Shown: positions 1 through 10,927, counted from the stretch's first letter. The stretch: 64,000 nucleotides of DNA from Herbaspirillum rhizosphaerae (GCF_001189965.1 NZ_LFLU01000003.1:332616-396615); one strand, 5' to 3'. Made by a program: numbers and translations. Notes: generated by a model not told the origin, from the letters alone.

Positions 1-73
1 GCGCGTGAGCGTGCTCATGATTGTGCTTATTGCTGTGATTATGTCCGTGATCGTGATGACTGCAATTCGACAT
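1..73 (-). CDS. Cation diffusion facilitator (CDF) exporter, N-terminal fragment
   Basis: Only the first 24 codons lie in the window; the gene runs off the left edge. The ATG at 73-71 follows an AGGAG ribosome site. The peptide starts MSNCSHHDHGHNHSNKHNHE and is packed with His in HxH patterns, typical of the cytosolic N-terminus of CzcD/ZitB-like CDF zinc/cadmium exporters. It faces a CadR/PbrR-type regulator and has a MerR-type promoter, so a Zn/Cd/Pb-inducible efflux role is likely. A His-rich ZIP transporter or metallochaperone is possible, since the transmembrane part is outside the window. Confidence 0.6.
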   Translation of the reverse strand, partial: MSNCSHHDHGHNHSNKHNHEHAHA

Positions 74-112
74 GCGTGCTCCTGACAAGCAATATATTGG
101 GGCTTGCTGTAT

Positions 113-143
113 ATTAAAAACCCTGAAGCAGCTACAGGGTCAA
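113..143 (-). promoter_or_regulatory. CadR/PbrR-type MerR promoter of the CDF gene
   Basis: Read on the minus strand, a -35 TTGACC (143-138) and a -10 TTTAAT (118-113) are separated by 19 bp, the overlong spacer typical of MerR-activated promoters. The spacer holds the dyad ACCCTG-N9-CAGGGT (120-140), which closely resembles known pbr/cad operators. It drives the exporter gene leftward, and the regulator gene lies just on the other side. Confidence 0.8.
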
Positions 144-194
144 GCCTTTAATAACCCTGCTTTTAGCCGGGTTTCATTTTTGAGGGAGTAGGCA

Positions 195-647
195 ATGGAC
201 AGCTTGAAGATAGGCGAACTGGCGGCGCGCACCGATTGTCCGGTGGAAACCATCCGCTATTACGAGCGCGAGGCTTTGTTGCCGGAGCCGACCCGTTCGC
301 AGGGCAATTACCGCCTGTACGGCGACAGCCACGTTGAGCGCCTGCAATTCATCCGCCACTGCCGTTCGCTCGACATGACGCTCGACGAGGTGCGCAGCCT
401 GCTGCAATTTCGCGATGCGCCGGAAGACAACTGCGGAGAGGTCAACGCCTTGCTCGACAAGCACATCGGCCATGTCGCGCAGCGCATCAGTGAGTTGAAG
501 AAATTGCAAACGCAATTGAAGGGATTGCGCGCGCAATGCGACAGCGCACAGGCGGTCAAGGATTGCGGCATCTTGCAGGGATTGGCCAACATGGGCGACG
601 ACAGCAAGCCGGTGAATCTGGGCAGCCACGGCAGCGGCTGTCATTAA
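195..647 (+). CDS. cadR: Cd(II)/Pb(II)-responsive MerR-family regulator
   Basis: A 150-aa MerR-family activator. Residues 4-70 form the winged helix-turn-helix (KIGELAARTDCPVETIRYYE), followed by the dimerisation helix and a metal-binding loop. Cys near positions 79, 114 and 123 and a C-terminal GSHGSGCH tail match the CadR/PbrR subgroup that senses Cd/Pb/Zn through thiols. The start follows GGGAG. The gene is divergent from a His-rich exporter whose promoter has a cad/pbr-like dyad in a 19-bp spacer, so the protein most likely untwists that promoter when metal binds. Which metal is preferred cannot be read from the sequence. Confidence 0.85.
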   Translation: MDSLKIGELAARTDCPVETIRYYEREALLPEPTRSQGNYRLYGDSHVERLQFIRHCRSLDMTLDEVRSLLQFRDAPEDNCGEVNALLDKHIGHVAQRISELKKLQTQLKGLRAQCDSAQAVKDCGILQGLANMGDDSKPVNLGSHGSGCH

Positions 648-704
648 GTAACTTTTCTCTGTTTTTTTCGACGAACGCTCGCGGTCGGACATTTTCTAAC
701 AGTC

Positions 705-730
705 TTCCTGCAGCACGGGTGCTGCAGGAA
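705..730 (+). terminator. Hairpin after cadR
   Basis: A 12-bp perfect inverted repeat (TTCCTGCAGCAC at 705-716, mirrored at 719-730) lies 58 bp after the cadR stop. No clear T-run follows, so it may be a weak or Rho-assisted terminator or an RNA-stabilising hairpin. Confidence 0.5.
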
Positions 731-764
731 ACTTGTGTTTATGTACATCCGACAAAGGACGTTT

Positions 765-1538
765 GTGAAAGAGTTTCATTTAAGCGGCTCCGCCAGCGCA
801 GCCGGCTCGATGCGTGTCGCTTTTCCGCGTGCGCACGTATTTAGCATCAAGGGCGATTGCAGTCTGGGACCTCTCGATGATGGCATTGCGAGAGCGGCTT
901 TCTGGAATACGTTATACGGCGAGGAACATGGGTTCGAGGATGACTGCGGAGAACCGGTAACCGACTATTTCGCTCCCTGGCGCGAGCTGCAATCCATGTT
1001 CGAATCAACGCGCGATCATGGCGAGACTTACAGGATATATATCTGGCATAGCGCTAGCGGAGCGGAATACATATTTGTGAGGATGGCCTGCCATTGGCTG
1101 GCCGACAGCGGTCACCATCTGTATTCGGTCGCGGTGCCGGCACTGGACGGCGTTCATGCAACAGCTGCATGGTCGCCCAAGCAGTTGAAGAGGCAGATTG
1201 TAAATGCCGTACCGATATTGCCTTCAGTGCGCCGGCAATGGTCGCAGGAATTCACCGCCATCGCCGCGCGGCCGGAGATGCTGCGAGAGTGTGATGAGGC
1301 AGGCCTGCTGCATTTTCGCGAGATGCATGTGCATGACGATTATTTGCTGACGTATTGCCCGGCGCAATGGTGTAAGGCTGCAAAAGTCGTGGGTGAGGCG
1401 AATGGGCATGCCGATCCGCATTGGGTGAATTGCAATGCGTTCTGGAATTCGCGCTTGCTCCATCTCATCGATACCGGGCGCGTCGAGGCGGAAGGCGATC
1501 TCTCTGCCCTGCAGTGGTATCGCGTGCGCAGGAAATAA
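765..1538 (+). CDS. DUF1835/DUF3658 domain protein
   Basis: A 257-aa cytosolic protein of unknown function. The N-terminus (FHLSGSASAAGSMRVAF, then SIKGDCSLGPL) fits DUF1835, whose members begin with a short beta strand and a G-x-S-A-A-G-x-L-like loop followed by a 'GPL' motif. The C-terminal part (LLHLIDTGRVEAEGDL) fits the partner DUF3658. GTG 765 is preferred over GTG 735 and ATG 741 because AAAGGA lies 5 nt upstream and the domain begins immediately. It converges with the oxidoreductase on the other strand, and a palindrome lies between them. No operon partner gives a functional hint. Confidence 0.7.
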   Translation: MKEFHLSGSASAAGSMRVAFPRAHVFSIKGDCSLGPLDDGIARAAFWNTLYGEEHGFEDDCGEPVTDYFAPWRELQSMFESTRDHGETYRIYIWHSASGAEYIFVRMACHWLADSGHHLYSVAVPALDGVHATAAWSPKQLKRQIVNAVPILPSVRRQWSQEFTAIAARPEMLRECDEAGLLHFREMHVHDDYLLTYCPAQWCKAAKVVGEANGHADPHWVNCNAFWNSRLLHLIDTGRVEAEGDLSALQWYRVRRK

Positions 1539-1543
1539 AACGC

Positions 1544-1565
1544 GCCAGACTGCCGGCAGTCTGGC
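1544..1565 (-). terminator. Terminator between converging genes
   Basis: A perfect 22-bp palindrome (GCCAGACTGCC and its mirror). On the minus strand it is followed by GCGTTTTATTT, so it should terminate the Gfo/Idh/MocA gene whose stop is at 1573. It may also serve the plus-strand gene. Confidence 0.75.
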
Positions 1566-1572
1566 ATCGATG

Positions 1573-2565
1573 CTATACGAGATTGCCCAGAATGCTGTCC
1601 ATCGCCCAGCTCGTATGCGCCGCCGAGCGGCCGGTCGACGGATGTTTGCCGGTGCCGCGCAAATGGTCGTGCATCTTGCGCACGTGATGGAGCTGGATGT
1701 TTTCCGGATGGGCAATCTCCAGTTGCTGCGTGCCGCCGGCATTGGTCAGCGTCAACGGCATATCGCCGAAAATCGAAAAAACGATCTTGCCTTCGCTGCC
1801 GGTGATCTCGACGTGGTCGATGCGCTCGAAGCTGCCGAAATTCCAGCTGCCGCTGCCGGTCACGCCGGAGGCATGCAGCCAGCTTGCGCTCACCGCATCC
1901 TTGGCGGAGTACAGTCCCTGCTGATTGGCGCTGCTGCCGGAAGCTTCCAGCATGTCGCCGAAATAGTGCGCGAACAGATTCAAGCCATGACTCGCCAGAT
2001 CGTCGAAGTAGCCGCCCGGTGCAATCGTCGCATCGGTGCGCCAGTTATCGGCGCGACCGAGATCGGCGAGCGAAGGCGTGCGGCTGAACTGCCAGCTGAC
2101 ATGCCGCACCGCGCCTATCTTGCCTTCGTTGATCCAGCTCCTGATCTGCGCAAAGCGCGGCAGCGAGCGCCGGTAGTAGGCGACGAACAGCGGCAGGTTG
2201 CGCTCTTCGAAAGCGGCGCAGATGCTCAGGCACGCGTCGTAGCTCGGCGCCATCGGTTTTTCGATGCAGCAGGGTTTGTTCGCCGCCGCCACCTTGAGGG
2301 CGTAATGCAGATGCGTGTCGGGCGGCGTGGCGATGTAGACGGCGTCGATGTCGGGATCGGCGATCAGCGCGTCGGCGTCGCTGTAGTGTTTCGCCACGCC
2401 ATGGCGCTGCGCATAGTCGGCGGCCTTGCCGGCGTCGCGGCGCATGACGGCATGTAGCGCGAAGCCGGGGGTCTTCTGATAGGCCGGACCGCTCTTGCGC
2501 TCGGTGACGTCGCCGCAGCCGATGATGCCCCAGCGGATGGTGTCGGGAAGATCGGTTTTTATCAT
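1573..2565 (-). CDS. Gfo/Idh/MocA-family oxidoreductase
   Basis: A 330-aa NAD(P)-dependent dehydrogenase. The Rossmann fold starts at residue ~11 with WGIIGCGDV. 'AVYIATPPDTH' marks the strand-4 region, and CIEKPMA (about residue 99) carries the EKP motif, whose Lys is catalytic in this superfamily. The C-terminal alpha/beta domain supplies the substrate pocket. Members oxidise or reduce sugars, inositols, biliverdin or dihydrodiols; the substrate here is not evident. The ribosome site before ATG 2565 is weak. The gene is monocistronic, with an unrelated cueR upstream. Confidence 0.85.
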   Translation of the reverse strand: MIKTDLPDTIRWGIIGCGDVTERKSGPAYQKTPGFALHAVMRRDAGKAADYAQRHGVAKHYSDADALIADPDIDAVYIATPPDTHLHYALKVAAANKPCCIEKPMAPSYDACLSICAAFEERNLPLFVAYYRRSLPRFAQIRSWINEGKIGAVRHVSWQFSRTPSLADLGRADNWRTDATIAPGGYFDDLASHGLNLFAHYFGDMLEASGSSANQQGLYSAKDAVSASWLHASGVTGSGSWNFGSFERIDHVEITGSEGKIVFSIFGDMPLTLTNAGGTQQLEIAHPENIQLHHVRKMHDHLRGTGKHPSTGRSAAHTSWAMDSILGNLV

Positions 2566-2634
2566 GATGATCGATTCTTGTCGTATGGTCGGCGCTGATG
2601 GTGCCGGCCGGCGTCTTCAGATCGCACCATTACA

Positions 2635-3047
2635 TCACGTCGCGTGCGCGCTGGGAAGCTCTGCGCCGAGCGCATCGAGTATCGGGCAATCCGGACGGTT
2701 GTCGCCATGGCAATCATGCGCAAGATGTTGCAGCGTCGACTTCATGGCTTGCAGTTCGCGGATCTTTGCGTCCAGCTCGGCGATGTGCTCGTTGGCCAGT
2801 TGCTTGACCTTGCGGCTCGGGCGAGACTGGTCCAGCCACAGTCCCATCAGGTCGGCGATCTGTTTCATCGAAAAGCCCAGCACGCGGCCTTGCCGGACAA
2901 AGCGCAGCAGATGCACGTCGCGCTCGCTGTAGATGCGGTAGCCGGCATCGGTGCGCGCGGCCTTGGGCACCAGGCCGATGTCTTCGTAATGGCGGATCAT
3001 CTTTGCGGACACGCCGGATGCCTGTGCCGCGTCGCCGATATTCATGC

Positions 3048-3051
<4 letters not shown>
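2635..3051 (-). CDS. cueR: Cu(I)-responsive MerR regulator CueR
   Basis: A 138-aa MerR-family regulator. Its N-terminal HTH ([21 protein letters not shown]) and the C-terminal metal loop C-x7-C (CHGDNRPDC) define the Cu(I)/Ag(I)-sensing CueR type. Its ATG overlaps the copA stop in an ATGA junction, with AAGGA upstream inside copA, so the two genes are translationally coupled and cueR is transcribed from the promoter it controls. Two CueR-type promoters lie in the copA-copZ divergent region. Confidence 0.9.
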
Positions 3052-5510
<2,459 letters not shown>

Positions 5511-5542
5511 GATGCTCTCATTGACGGTTTGATCATGGGTTG

Positions 5543-5573
5543 AGCATGATCCTTCCCATCATGGTAAGGTCAA
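5543..5573 (-). promoter_or_regulatory. CueR-type promoter of copA-cueR
   Basis: On the minus strand, -35 TTGACC (5573-5568) and -10 CATGCT (5548-5543) are separated by exactly 19 bp. The spacer holds the imperfect dyad ACCTTACC / GGGAAGGAT, matching the ACCTTCC...GGAAGGT layout of CueR operators. The gap to the copA ATG is 32 bp. Confidence 0.85.
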
Positions 5574-5607
5574 GGCTTATTTTGACACGATTGGCGAGAA
5601 TACGTGC

Positions 5608-5638
5608 TTGACCTTGCCCGCGGGGGAAGGTTTAAGCT
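5608..5638 (+). promoter_or_regulatory. CueR-type promoter of copZ
   Basis: -35 TTGACC (5608-5613) and -10 TAAGCT (5633-5638) with a 19-bp spacer containing ACCTTGCCC / GGGGAAGGT. This is a second, independent CueR-type promoter pointing right, 34 bp from the copA one, so copA and copZ should be induced together by Cu(I). Confidence 0.85.
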
Positions 5639-5674
5639 GGCTTCATTCTCATCAACTGAAAAAAGGAAAGCATC

Positions 5675-5872
5675 ATGCTGACATTCAAGGTCCAGGATAT
5701 GACCTGCAACCACTGCGCGAGCGCCATCACGCGTGCCGTGAAGGAAGTGGACGCCAACGCCAGAGTCGACGTTCAGGTTGCCGAAAAGCGCGTCAACATC
5801 GACAGCGGCATGGCGGCTGCGGAATTTGCGGAAGCGATCAAGGAGGCGGGCTATACGCCGGTAGCGGCGTAA
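5675..5872 (+). CDS. copZ: Copper chaperone CopZ
   Basis: A 65-aa single heavy-metal-associated domain with a ferredoxin-like fold. MTCNHCASAI at residues 8-17 carries the Cu(I)-binding CxxC. It likely shuttles cytosolic Cu(I) to the HMA domains of CopA. AAGGAAAG lies just before the ATG. Its own CueR-type promoter lies 37-67 bp upstream. Confidence 0.9.
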   Translation: MLTFKVQDMTCNHCASAITRAVKEVDANARVDVQVAEKRVNIDSGMAAAEFAEAIKEAGYTPVAA

Positions 5873-5879
5873 CGCCTGG

Positions 5880-7049
5880 CTACTTGCTCAGCAAGCGCAT
5901 CGCCCGTTCCAGACCCTCGATCGTCAGCGGAAACATGCGCTGACTCATCAGTTGCTGGATGATGGCGATCGATTGCCGGTATTGCCACAGGCCTTCCGGC
6001 TCGGGATTGAGCCAGGCGAAGTTGCTGAAGGTGCTGGTGAAACGCTGCAACCAGACCGCGCCGGCTTCGGCGTTGTTGTATTCGACCGAGCCGCCGGGCT
6101 GGACGATTTCGTAGGGGCTCATGGTGGCGTCGCCGACGAAGATCAGTTTGGTGTCCGGCGAGTACTTGTGCAGCAGGTCCCAGGTCGGGAAGCGCTCGGC
6201 ATGGCGGCGGCGATTGTTCTTCCACACGTAGTCATAGACGCAGTTGTGGAAATAGAAGAACTCCATGTTCTTGAATTCGGTCTTGGCGGCGGAGAATAAT
6301 TCTTCGGTGCGCGCGATGTGATCGTCCATCGAGCCGCCGACGTCAAACAGCATCATCACCTTGATGTTGTTGCGCCGTTCCGGCTGCATCTTGATATCGA
6401 GGTAGCCGGCATTGTTGGCGGTGGCGCGGATGGTGTCGTCTAGCGCCAGTTCCTCTTCGGCGCCGTCGCGTGCGAACTTGCGCAGGCGGCGCAGCGCGAC
6501 CTTGATGTTGCGCGTGCCGAGTTCGCGTTCGCTGTCGTAATCCTTGTAGGTCCGTTCGTCCCACACCTTCACCGCGCTGCGGTTCCTGCTCTCGCCGCCG
6601 ATGCGGATGCCTTCCGGGTTGTAGCCGCTGTTGCCGAAGGGCGAGGTGCCGCCGGTGCCGATCCACTTGTTGCCGCCTTCGTGGCGCTCGTGCTGTTCCT
6701 TGAGCAATTCCTTGAGCCGGTCCATCAGCTTGTCGTAGCCGAATTTCTCCAGCGCCGCTTTTTGCTCCGGCGTGAGTTCGCGCTGCAGGCGTTTCATCAG
6801 CCAGTCGAGCGGGATCTCGGGATTCTTGTCGAAGATGGTTTCTATGCCTTTGAAGTAGCTGCCGAAGGCCTTGTCGAATTTGTCGTAATTGGCTTCGTCC
6901 TTGACCAGCGTGATGCGTGCGAGGTAGTAGAAATCATCGATCGACGACGAGATGACGTTCTTTTGCATGGCTTCGAGCAGGATCAGGAACTCCTTGATGG
7001 AGACCGGGATCCGTGCATCCTTGAGCGTGAAAAAGAAGTCGATCAGCAT
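5880..7049 (-). CDS. VWA-domain (CoxE-like) protein paired with MoxR
   Basis: A 389-aa soluble protein with a C-terminal von Willebrand A domain. The MIDAS motif appears as DVGGSMD (about residue 232), with Gly where DxSxS usually has its first Ser, a variant common in the CoxE-like group; a downstream GDATMSP supplies the conserved Thr/Asp. The N-terminal half is helical and charged. Such proteins work with MoxR AAA+ ATPases as metal-insertion or assembly chaperones. The partner ATPase is upstream on the same strand (8575-7721), separated by a GNAT gene. The client protein is unknown. Confidence 0.8.
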   Translation of the reverse strand: MLIDFFFTLKDARIPVSIKEFLILLEAMQKNVISSSIDDFYYLARITLVKDEANYDKFDKAFGSYFKGIETIFDKNPEIPLDWLMKRLQRELTPEQKAALEKFGYDKLMDRLKELLKEQHERHEGGNKWIGTGGTSPFGNSGYNPEGIRIGGESRNRSAVKVWDERTYKDYDSERELGTRNIKVALRRLRKFARDGAEEELALDDTIRATANNAGYLDIKMQPERRNNIKVMMLFDVGGSMDDHIARTEELFSAAKTEFKNMEFFYFHNCVYDYVWKNNRRRHAERFPTWDLLHKYSPDTKLIFVGDATMSPYEIVQPGGSVEYNNAEAGAVWLQRFTSTFSNFAWLNPEPEGLWQYRQSIAIIQQLMSQRMFPLTIEGLERAMRLLSK

Positions 7050-7071
7050 ACGAAAAATAGTTGAATCCGGA

Positions 7072-7659
7072 TCAATGGCCGAGCTTGAATTGCAGATGGC
7101 GTTTGACCGACGGCCATTCGGATTCGATGACCGAATACACCACCGTATCGCGCAGCGAGCCGTCCGGCATGCGCTGATGATTGCGCAGGATGCCGTCCTG
7201 TTTGGCGCCGAGACGCAGGATGGCGGCGCGCGATTGCTGGTTCAGCCAGTGCGTGCGGAATTCGACGGCGATGCAGTGCAATGTTTCGAAGGCGTGCGTC
7301 ATCAGCATCAGCTTGCATTCGGTGTTGATGCCGGTGCGCTGGGCGCTGGCGGCAGTCCAGGTCGAACCGATCTCGACGCGGCGATGTAGCGGGTCGGCGT
7401 TCATGTATGTCGTCATGCCGCACAAGCCGCCGGTGTCGTGGCGCCGCGTGACGAAGGGCAGCATCGAGCCTTGTTCCTGCAGCTTGAGGCGGCGTTCGAT
7501 TTCGGCGCGCATGTTTTCCGGTTTGGGAATCGAGGTGTACCAGAGCTTCCACAGCTTGCCGTCGGATACCGCCGCAATCAGCGCATCGTGATGATCGAGC
7601 GACAGCGGCTCCAGCGTGGCGTACTGGCCTTTGAGCGTGATCGGGTGCAGGAACTGCAT
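7072..7659 (-). CDS. GNAT-family N-acetyltransferase (RimJ/RimL type)
   Basis: A 195-aa acetyltransferase. N-terminal LKGQYATLEPL is the usual first strand of RimL-like GNATs. 'EIGSTW...QRTGINTECKLMLMTHAFE' covers the acetyl-CoA-binding motif A region, and 'VEFRTHWLNQQSRAAILRLG' is the conserved N-x-x-S-x-x-A-x-x-x-L-G motif B. The substrate (a protein N-terminus, amine or antibiotic) cannot be told. It lies between a MoxR ATPase and its VWA partner with gaps of 61 and 22 bp, so it is probably co-transcribed with them. Confidence 0.85.
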   Translation of the reverse strand: MQFLHPITLKGQYATLEPLSLDHHDALIAAVSDGKLWKLWYTSIPKPENMRAEIERRLKLQEQGSMLPFVTRRHDTGGLCGMTTYMNADPLHRRVEIGSTWTAASAQRTGINTECKLMLMTHAFETLHCIAVEFRTHWLNQQSRAAILRLGAKQDGILRNHQRMPDGSLRDTVVYSVIESEWPSVKRHLQFKLGH

Positions 7660-7720
7660 GGCGGACTCCCAGGGTTGGCGACGACGATGTAAGACGATTT
7701 ACGGCAGATTGACGATCAGC

Positions 7721-8575
7721 TTATCGGTTATTGCGCGACATGAACACCAGGCGCTCGAACAGATGCACGTCCTGCTCGTTTTTCAGCAATGCGCCGTGCA
7801 GCGGCGGAATCACCGCCTTGCCGTCCTTGCTGTGCAGCGTTTCCGCCGGGATGTCTTCGGCCAGCAGCAGCTTGAGCCAGTCGATCAGTTCCGACGTCGA
7901 GGGCTTTTTCTTCAGGCCGGGGATGTCGCGCACTTCGTAAAAGGTCTGCAGCGCCTGCGCCAGCAGGTCGCGCTTGAGATGGGGAAAGTGCACGTCGACG
8001 ATTTGCTGCATCGTGTCCTTGTCGGGGAACTTGATGTAGTGGAAGAAGCAGCGGCGCAGGAAGGCGTCCGGCAATTCCTTCTCGTTGTTCGAGGTGATGA
8101 TCACCAGCGGGCGATGGCGGGCCTGCACCATCTCGCGCGTTTCGTAGACGTAGAACTCCATGCGGTCGAGTTCGCGCAGCAAGTCGTTGGGGAATTCGAT
8201 GTCGGCCTTGTCGATTTCGTCGATCAGCAGGACTTGCGGTTCATCGGCGGTGAAGGCTTGCCACAGCACGCCCTTGACGATGTAATTGTGGATGTCCTTG
8301 ACGCGCTCGTCGCCGAGCTGGGAATCGCGCAGGCGCGAGACGGCGTCATACTCGTACAGGCCTTGCTGCGCCTTGGTGGTCGATTTGATATGCCATTGCA
8401 GCAGCGGACGGTTGAGCGCGGCGGCGACTTCTTCGGCCAGCATGGTCTTGCCGGTGCCGGGCTCGCCTTTGATCAGCAGCGGGCGTTGCAGGGTCAGCGC
8501 GGCGTTGACGGCCAGTTTCAGGTCGTCGGTGGCAACATAGCTGGAGGAACCTTCAAATCGAGTTTCTTGTCGCAT
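7721..8575 (-). CDS. MoxR-family AAA+ ATPase
   Basis: A 284-aa AAA+ ATPase. Walker A GEPGTGKTML (~36-45), Walker B LLIDEIDKAD (~112-121), sensor 1 ITSNNEKELPDAFLRRC. This compact single-domain architecture is typical of MoxR ATPases, which act with VWA proteins to activate or insert cofactors into client enzymes. It heads the moxR-GNAT-VWA run and diverges from the gene at 8804 across a 228-bp gap. Confidence 0.9.
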   Translation of the reverse strand: MRQETRFEGSSSYVATDDLKLAVNAALTLQRPLLIKGEPGTGKTMLAEEVAAALNRPLLQWHIKSTTKAQQGLYEYDAVSRLRDSQLGDERVKDIHNYIVKGVLWQAFTADEPQVLLIDEIDKADIEFPNDLLRELDRMEFYVYETREMVQARHRPLVIITSNNEKELPDAFLRRCFFHYIKFPDKDTMQQIVDVHFPHLKRDLLAQALQTFYEVRDIPGLKKKPSTSELIDWLKLLLAEDIPAETLHSKDGKAVIPPLHGALLKNEQDVHLFERLVFMSRNNR

Positions 8576-8803
8576 GGCAGGATGTCATCAGGACGAAAAT
8601 AAATTCGAGTATAAAGTAGAACGCATCTTGCGATTCTTGATGAAGATTATTGATGAGATGCGTTCGACAAGATTGAAGGCTATTTTTCCCCGTTATTTGA
8701 TTGAATTCACGCTTTTCATCCCCAAATACTACAGTTACGAGGTTCCGGCCGGCCTGCAGGGCAAGCCGGGATCCTTTTCCCTCATAAATACACAGAGTGA
8801 GGC

Positions 8804-10927
8804 ATGAAGTTCCTTTTCCTTAAAATGCGCGTGATCTGGCGGCGCTTTCGCCATGGTCTGCAAGCGCGTTACGAACACCACGTCGACTATGCGCCGCAGC
8901 TGGAAGTGCTGATGCGGCGGGCCGATATCGACGCCGTCTGGCATGACCGCGCCAACTGGATGATCGACGTCGCCGAATGGCTGCGCCATCAGCCGAAAGT
9001 TTCTCTGCTCGATGCGGAAGGGCGCCGTCGCGTCAGGCATCAGCGCGTGCACGCCATGCTCGACTGGCTGGATGAACATCGCGACGTGCGGCGCCAGGTG
9101 CAGAATTGCCTGCAAAAGACGCTGCGCGAAGCCAGCGGGCCGGAACTGTTTTCGGTCACCGGTCTGCCGCACGAGTCGGCGTTTTTCAGCGAGCTGACCG
9201 AGCGCGCGTTCAAAATGGTGCTGCCGCGCCATTTGTCGGCGAGCGAGTTGCCGACCTTGTTTGCGGCGATGTTCCCCGATCCGGAAGACGCCGAATGGCT
9301 GCTTGAACTGGATCAGGAGCAGCAGGAACGTCTATGGAAGCTGGCCGCCGACGACGGTATCTCTCACGCCTACTGGCAGCAGATCGAAGAAGCGCTGACC
9401 TATCTGACCACCGTGGTCGTCGCCGACGGCATCAGCCCGGCGTTTCGTCAGCGGCTGGAGCCGAAGATGCCGCTGCAGGCAACGCCGTTCATGGCCTTGC
9501 GGCGCGAGATGGAAGCCTATCTGCGCGCCAGTCCGAACGATGAAGGCCCATTGCGCAGTGCGCGCATGCTGATTGCCGTGTGTCAGGAACAGACCGACCG
9601 CATCTACGCGCACCTGGACGAATACGGCGTGTCGGTGAGCCTGGTGTACCGGATCGAGCGCATGCGCGCGCAGCTCACGCGCATGGGACGCCTGATCGAT
9701 GTGCGCTCGGCGACGTGGCGCGAGCCGGGCACAGGCGGCAGCGCCGGCCGCGTGCAATTGCTGCTGGCCGACCTGATCGCCGCGCATCACAGCCGTTCGT
9801 CGGTGCGCAGCCTGGTGCGTCGCAGCTTTGCGCTGCTGGCGCGCAAGATGGTCGAGCGCAGCGCCGATCATGGCGAACATTACATTGCGCGGGATCGTTC
9901 CGGTTACCGCGCGATGCTCAAGGCGGCTTGCCTGGGCGGCGTCGTGACGGCCTTCACCGTGCTGATGAAAATCGCGTTGGGCAAGCTGGGGCTGGCGCAT
10001 TTCTTCGAAGGCGCCTTTGCCTCGATCAACTACGCGTTCAGTTTCCTCGTCATTGCCGCCATCGGCGGCGTCCTGGCGACCAAGCAGCCGGCGGTAACGG
10101 CGCCGGCGCTGGCGGCCAAGATGGGCGAGCTGGATACGGTCGACGGCCTGCGCGCCTTGCTGGGCGAGACGGCGATGCTGCTGCGCTCGCAGGCGGCATC
10201 GATCTTCGGCAATCTGACGGCGGTGATTCCGACCATGCTGCTGATCACGGCCGGCTTCACGCTGGCCTCGGGCACGACGCTGATGAGCCCGGAAAAGGCC
10301 GCCGGCGCCATGCACGATCTGTCGCTGATCGGGCCGACGCCCTTGTACGCGGCCTTGACCGGCGTCTTGCTGTGGCTGTCCAGCCTGGTGGCGGGTTTTG
10401 CCGACAACTGGTTCGCCCTGCGCCGTCTGCGCGAAGCGCTGGCGCACCAGCGGCGCCTGGTGCATGCGCTGGGGCCGGCCCGCGCAGCGCGCTGGGCGGC
10501 ATGGCTGGAGCGTCACACGGCGACCATCGCCGGCAACGTCTCGCTGGGCGTCTTGCTGGGCATGACGCCGGTGCTGGCGGAATTCTTCGGCTTGCCGCTG
10601 GATGTGCGCCATGTCACGCTGGCTACCGGTACGCTGGTGGCGGCGTCCGCCAGCCTGGGCTGGAACGTACTTGCGACGCCGCCGTTCTGGCTGGCGGTGA
10701 GCGGCATCGTGCTGATCGGCGTGCTGAACGTCGGTGTGGCGTTTGCCAGCGCCATGGCCCTGGCGTTACGCGCGCGTGATATTCCGGCGCGGATACGACG
10801 AGTGGTTTTTCGTGCTGTGCTGCGACGATTTACTGCTTCGCCCTTGAGTTTTTTCTTCCCTGAAAAAGCTGCAAGCGCTGCTGCCAAGCCGGTTCCCAGC
10901 GAATCGGAAACGGAAGAAGAGCGCTGA
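8804..10927 (+). CDS. PF10136-type 'site-specific recombinase' membrane protein
   Basis: A 707-aa protein of the family named SpecificRecomb (Gcr-like), common in beta-proteobacteria. The N-terminal ~380 residues are soluble and helical with many Arg and Glu. The rest contains several hydrophobic segments (around 385-430, 470-495, 515-545, 585-640), so this is an integral membrane protein. The 'recombinase' label is historical: I see no tyrosine- or serine-recombinase catalytic motif, so DNA recombination should not be assumed. ATG 8804 follows GTGAGG. It is monocistronic, and a GC-rich hairpin lies 47 bp after the stop. Confidence 0.75.
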   Translation: MKFLFLKMRVIWRRFRHGLQARYEHHVDYAPQLEVLMRRADIDAVWHDRANWMIDVAEWLRHQPKVSLLDAEGRRRVRHQRVHAMLDWLDEHRDVRRQVQNCLQKTLREASGPELFSVTGLPHESAFFSELTERAFKMVLPRHLSASELPTLFAAMFPDPEDAEWLLELDQEQQERLWKLAADDGISHAYWQQIEEALTYLTTVVVADGISPAFRQRLEPKMPLQATPFMALRREMEAYLRASPNDEGPLRSARMLIAVCQEQTDRIYAHLDEYGVSVSLVYRIERMRAQLTRMGRLIDVRSATWREPGTGGSAGRVQLLLADLIAAHHSRSSVRSLVRRSFALLARKMVERSADHGEHYIARDRSGYRAMLKAACLGGVVTAFTVLMKIALGKLGLAHFFEGAFASINYAFSFLVIAAIGGVLATKQPAVTAPALAAKMGELDTVDGLRALLGETAMLLRSQAASIFGNLTAVIPTMLLITAGFTLASGTTLMSPEKAAGAMHDLSLIGPTPLYAALTGVLLWLSSLVAGFADNWFALRRLREALAHQRRLVHALGPARAARWAAWLERHTATIAGNVSLGVLLGMTPVLAEFFGLPLDVRHVTLATGTLVAASASLGWNVLATPPFWLAVSGIVLIGVLNVGVAFASAMALALRARDIPARIRRVVFRAVLRRFTASPLSFFFPEKAASAAAKPVPSESETEEER

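Noticed and set aside
8574..8807. 77-codon plus-strand frame between moxR and the PF10136 gene
   Set aside because: Lies in the divergent promoter region, AT-rich, starts inside the moxR start codon area and overlaps the next gene start; no homology recognised.
8804..10927. True DNA recombinase activity for the 'site-specific recombinase' protein
   Set aside because: No catalytic motif of tyrosine or serine recombinases, and the C-terminal half is transmembrane; the family name is treated as historical, so I did not link it to the repeat array.
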